Below, in pieces: positions 61,506 through 64,000 of a stretch of 64,000 nucleotides of DNA. The DNA is taken from assembly GCF_007954355.1 (NCBI RefSeq), contig NZ_VOLR01000004.1:62001-126000 (forward strand), given 5' to 3'. Every line of letters starts with the position of its first letter. Within the stretch, counting starts at the first letter, position 1. A model generated the notes under the pieces. It saw only the letters and a program-made list of their open reading frames with translations. It did not search any database and was not told the origin of the DNA. A program made the translations under genes and the position numbers. Source of the DNA: Colwellia hornerae (GTDB lineage: Bacteria > Pseudomonadota > Gammaproteobacteria > Enterobacterales > Alteromonadaceae).

Positions 61506-63382
61506 AATATCACCATAAAAATCAAGCCAACCATAGATAAACCAAAAGCTGCAGCAAACCAGCGTAAATGACCATTTTGACTAGCCGATAATATATCTCG
61601 CCAAATGCCGATATACCAAGCCAATAACATTAGTGTTTGATCAAATAAATCTTTGCGGTTTAACTTGGCAATAAAGCAATAAGGTTTTATCAAAAACGTC
61701 GCATACAAGGTATCAAAGCCTAAACCATGACGGCAAAAAACAACCCAAGGGTTTTGACTGGCTCTTAACGGTTTGTAACCAAGGATGCGGTAACGTTTAT
61801 AATAAAACCATGAGAATAAAATGCCAGCAAAAGGAGTCACTATAGCAACAAGATGTAACCAAGAAGGGTTATTAGAACGATTAATAATGCCTGGTTGATA
61901 CGTTAAAAATAGACTCGATAAATCGATAGTCACTAAGCCGCCAAATATCGACAATAAAGCTAAAACAAATAAAGCGCCGCGCAACAGTTTACTGGTTTCA
62001 AGGTGTTCGCTAATAACCCGTGTTTTAGGAAAACGTTGTTTGCCTAAAAAGGCAAGAAAGAATAGCCGGCAACTATAGATACTGGTCAGCAATGCCCCTA
62101 AAATTGCGCACCACCATAAACTAGGACCTGCTGTAGGTGAAGACCATAAACTTGCAATGATCGCTTCTTTAGAAAAGAATCCTGAAGTGCCGGGCAAAGC
62201 AATTAAACACGCTAAGCCAATCAAAAAAAGCGTTGCTTCAACGGGAAGTTTCTTTAAAAGCCCGCCCATTTTATATAAATCTTGCTGGTGGTGTAGCGCA
62301 AGAATAACTGTACCAGCTGTCAAAAAAAGTAACGCTTTAAAAAAGGCATGAGTCATTAAATGAAAAACCCCCGCAGACCATGCCCCAGCGCCTAAGGCTA
62401 GCATCATATAGCCAATTTGGCTCATGGTTGAATATGCCAAGACACGCTTAATATCATTTTGTGCTAAGGCAGCAAGGCCAGCAGTTAATAAGGTAATGCC
62501 ACCGAGCCAGGCAACGTAATTCATCACCTCTGGTGTCATTAGAAACACACCATTCATCCGGGCGATTAAGTAGACCCCAGCCGTAACCATAGTAGCGGCA
62601 TGAATAAGTGCACTGACCGGTGTCGGCCCTGCCATAGCATCGGGTAACCAGGTTTGTAATGGTAGCTGTGCTGATTTACCGACAGCGCCGCCCAACAATA
62701 ACAAAGCAGCCCAGTATGCTTCGCTATTTTTAGCGTTTATTGAGCTTGCAGTAAAACTTGCTGTGGTTTGCGCTAGTTGGTTAATTTCAGCAATATTTAA
62801 GCTTGCCAGTGACTTAAACAATAAGAACAAACCAACCGCCATCGCCGTGTCACCAATGCGAGTGACAATAAAGGCTTTACGAGCAGCCAAAACATTATTT
62901 CTTTCCTGATACCAAAAGCCAATCAGTAAAAAACTACATAAGCCAACGCCTTCCCAGCCTAAGTATAATAGGACTAAATTGTCCGCTAAAACCAACACTA
63001 ACATCGCGACAATAAACAAATTCATATAGGCCATAAAACGGCTAAAATTCTCATCATCCTTCATATAAATAGCAGCAAATAAATGAATTAAAAAGCCAAC
63101 ACCGGTAACCACTAAAATCATTACTGCAGAAAGTGCATCAAGGTAAAAACTAATGTTGACCTCTGCACTGCCAATAGAGAACCATTGCCAGAGGTGCGCA
63201 GTGATCACACTCGATTCATGCAACGATAATTGATTAGCCAAAAATAGACTGCAAAGTGCAGCAGCAGCCATAGAGCCAACACTTAGCCATGAGGCGATAG
63301 CCCAATTAAGGCGTTTACCAAAAGTAATCAGTACCAAAAAACTTATCAGTGGATATAAAGGTAAGCTTGCTAATAAGCTCAT
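61502..63382 (-). CDS. nuoL: NADH-quinone oxidoreductase subunit L
   Basis: NuoL is the distal antiporter-like subunit of complex I with the long lateral helix. The 626-residue protein has LLYLGWEGVGLCSFLLIGFW, the TWLPDAMAGPTPVSALIHAA motif and KRVLAYSTMSQIGYMMLALG, all typical. The last 100 residues contain the lateral helix region. It starts 7 nt after nuoK. E. coli NuoL is 613 residues. Confidence 0.95.
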   Translation of the reverse strand: MSLLASLPLYPLISFLVLITFGKRLNWAIASWLSVGSMAAAALCSLFLANQLSLHESSVITAHLWQWFSIGSAEVNISFYLDALSAVMILVVTGVGFLIHLFAAIYMKDDENFSRFMAYMNLFIVAMLVLVLADNLVLLYLGWEGVGLCSFLLIGFWYQERNNVLAARKAFIVTRIGDTAMAVGLFLLFKSLASLNIAEINQLAQTTASFTASSINAKNSEAYWAALLLLGGAVGKSAQLPLQTWLPDAMAGPTPVSALIHAATMVTAGVYLIARMNGVFLMTPEVMNYVAWLGGITLLTAGLAALAQNDIKRVLAYSTMSQIGYMMLALGAGAWSAGVFHLMTHAFFKALLFLTAGTVILALHHQQDLYKMGGLLKKLPVEATLFLIGLACLIALPGTSGFFSKEAIIASLWSSPTAGPSLWWCAILGALLTSIYSCRLFFLAFLGKQRFPKTRVISEHLETSKLLRGALFVLALLSIFGGLVTIDLSSLFLTYQPGIINRSNNPSWLHLVAIVTPFAGILFSWFYYKRYRILGYKPLRASQNPWVVFCRHGLGFDTLYATFLIKPYCFIAKLNRKDLFDQTLMLLAWYIGIWRDILSASQNGHLRWFAAAFGLSMVGLIFMVIL

Positions 63383-63389
63383 ATTTCAC

Positions 63390-63698
63390 CTATCCCTTCA
63401 TCTGGTTGAGGACATCAATATCTAAGGTGCGATAGCGCCTTTGCATGCGAATTAATAACGCTAAACCCACAGCAACTTCCGCCGCCGCTAGGGTCAAAAT
63501 AAGCATAAACATTATTTGCCCATCGGCCTCTTGCCAAACACTACCCGCACCAATAAAAGCGATGCCAACAGCATTTAACATCACCTCTAAACTCATCAGC
63601 ATAAACAAAGTATTTCTTCGAACGACCACGCCAACAAAACCAATAATGAAGAGCAGGCTAGATAAAATTAATATATGAGTTAAGGGAATTACAGTCAT
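63390..63698 (-). CDS. nuoK: NADH-quinone oxidoreductase subunit K
   Basis: NuoK is a small three-helix subunit of complex I (102 residues, E. coli 100). The conserved membrane glutamates are in LMSLEVMLNAVGIAFI and LAAAEVAVGLALLI. It overlaps nuoJ by 4 nt (ATGA) and is followed by nuoL. Confidence 0.95.
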   Translation of the reverse strand: MTVIPLTHILILSSLLFIIGFVGVVVRRNTLFMLMSLEVMLNAVGIAFIGAGSVWQEADGQIMFMLILTLAAAEVAVGLALLIRMQRRYRTLDIDVLNQMKG

Positions 63699-64000
63699 AG
63701 CCGTCCCCCTCGATGTTCGGGTTTTGCATAATGGTAACCAGCAACAAGCCCAGCCAGTAATAAAAATGAGGAAATCTCGACTGCCAGTAAATAAGGTCCA
63801 TAAAGCAGTATCCCCACTTGTTTAGCATCAACCACTTGGTTATTAAGTTGTAATGCCAATTCACTATTATCAATGACAAAAATTAATTCAACTAAAAGTA
63901 AGGATCCAAGAAAGGCGGGACCTGCCCATAAAGATAAGCCTTTTGACTGCGGCGCGTTGTGCATTTCATCTATGCCTAAACCAAACATCATCACTGCAAA
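63695..64000 (-). CDS. nuoJ: NADH-quinone oxidoreductase subunit J, C-terminal part (cut by window edge)
   Basis: The frame is open to the right edge. It shows the end of the conserved helix (FAVMMF) followed by a C-terminal helix containing GILLYGPYLLAVEISSFLLL, matching the NuoJ segment in E. coli ('GITLFGPYVLAVELASMLLL'). The N-terminal helices lie outside the window. It is the most upstream visible cistron of the nuo operon. Confidence 0.93.
   Translation of the reverse strand, partial: FAVMMFGLGIDEMHNAPQSKGLSLWAGPAFLGSLLLVELIFVIDNSELALQLNNQVVDAKQVGILLYGPYLLAVEISSFLLLAGLVAGYHYAKPEHRGGRL

Overview
The window reads as chromosomal DNA of an AT-rich marine gammaproteobacterium of the order Alteromonadales. 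A Colwellia- or Thalassotalea-like organism fits best. The basis is the protein-level closeness of the housekeeping genes to Escherichia coli homologues, the conserved gene orders, and accessory families common in that order (DUF3718-, DUF2956-, DUF3083- and HopJ-like proteins). The assignment is inference; no database was searched. I saw no phage, integrase, IS element or CRISPR array.

Left part (1-7.3 kb): a conserved core block. hemA (cut by the left edge) is divergent from lolB-ispE-prs. A class V aminotransferase follows on the other strand, then rplY-pth-ychF. Next (7.5-9 kb) come a small secreted protein and a six-gene tRNA cluster (Met, Leu, Gln, Gln, Leu, Gln) with an internal 242-nt duplication. 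From 9 to 16 kb there is a second core block, ubiF divergent from miaB-ybeZ-ybeY-ybeX-lnt, matching the E. coli region that also carries a Met/Leu/Gln tRNA cluster.

Middle part (16-46 kb): accessory and regulatory genes. In order these are an exported amidohydrolase, a response regulator plus diguanylate cyclase pair, an exported Tpx-type peroxidase, and an Hsp20 gene with a sigma-32-like promoter and a ROSE-type RNA thermometer. Then come a MacAB-like efflux operon with a Yip1-like gene, a methylenetetrahydrofolate-reductase-like protein, and an operon of exported hydrolase, membrane-anchored ECF sigma factor and HopJ. A lipoprotein with twelve 48-nt repeats (frameshifted near its end) is followed by a GntR-controlled ABC transporter, a thioesterase, a VCBS/FG-GAP protein, a hydrolase, a DUF748 protein, and a CoA-transferase/GNAT fusion overlapping a histone-deacetylase-like gene.

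Right part (46-64 kb): DUF808, a hibernation factor, an HNH protein, an uncharacterised secreted protein, a YegD-type Hsp70, an OmpA-like porin, a DUF3083-like protein with an internal duplication, two RNA methyltransferases, 4-hydroxyphenylpyruvate dioxygenase, a DeaD helicase with a long leader, and the end of a complex I operon (nuoJ-K-L-M-N, cut by the right edge).

The items most worth following up are the Hsp20 thermosensor, the membrane-tethered sigma operon with its candidate promoter, the frameshifted repeat lipoprotein, the acyl-CoA/acetylation/deacetylation gene pair, and the duplicated tRNA block. I found no convincing wholly new defence or mobile system.
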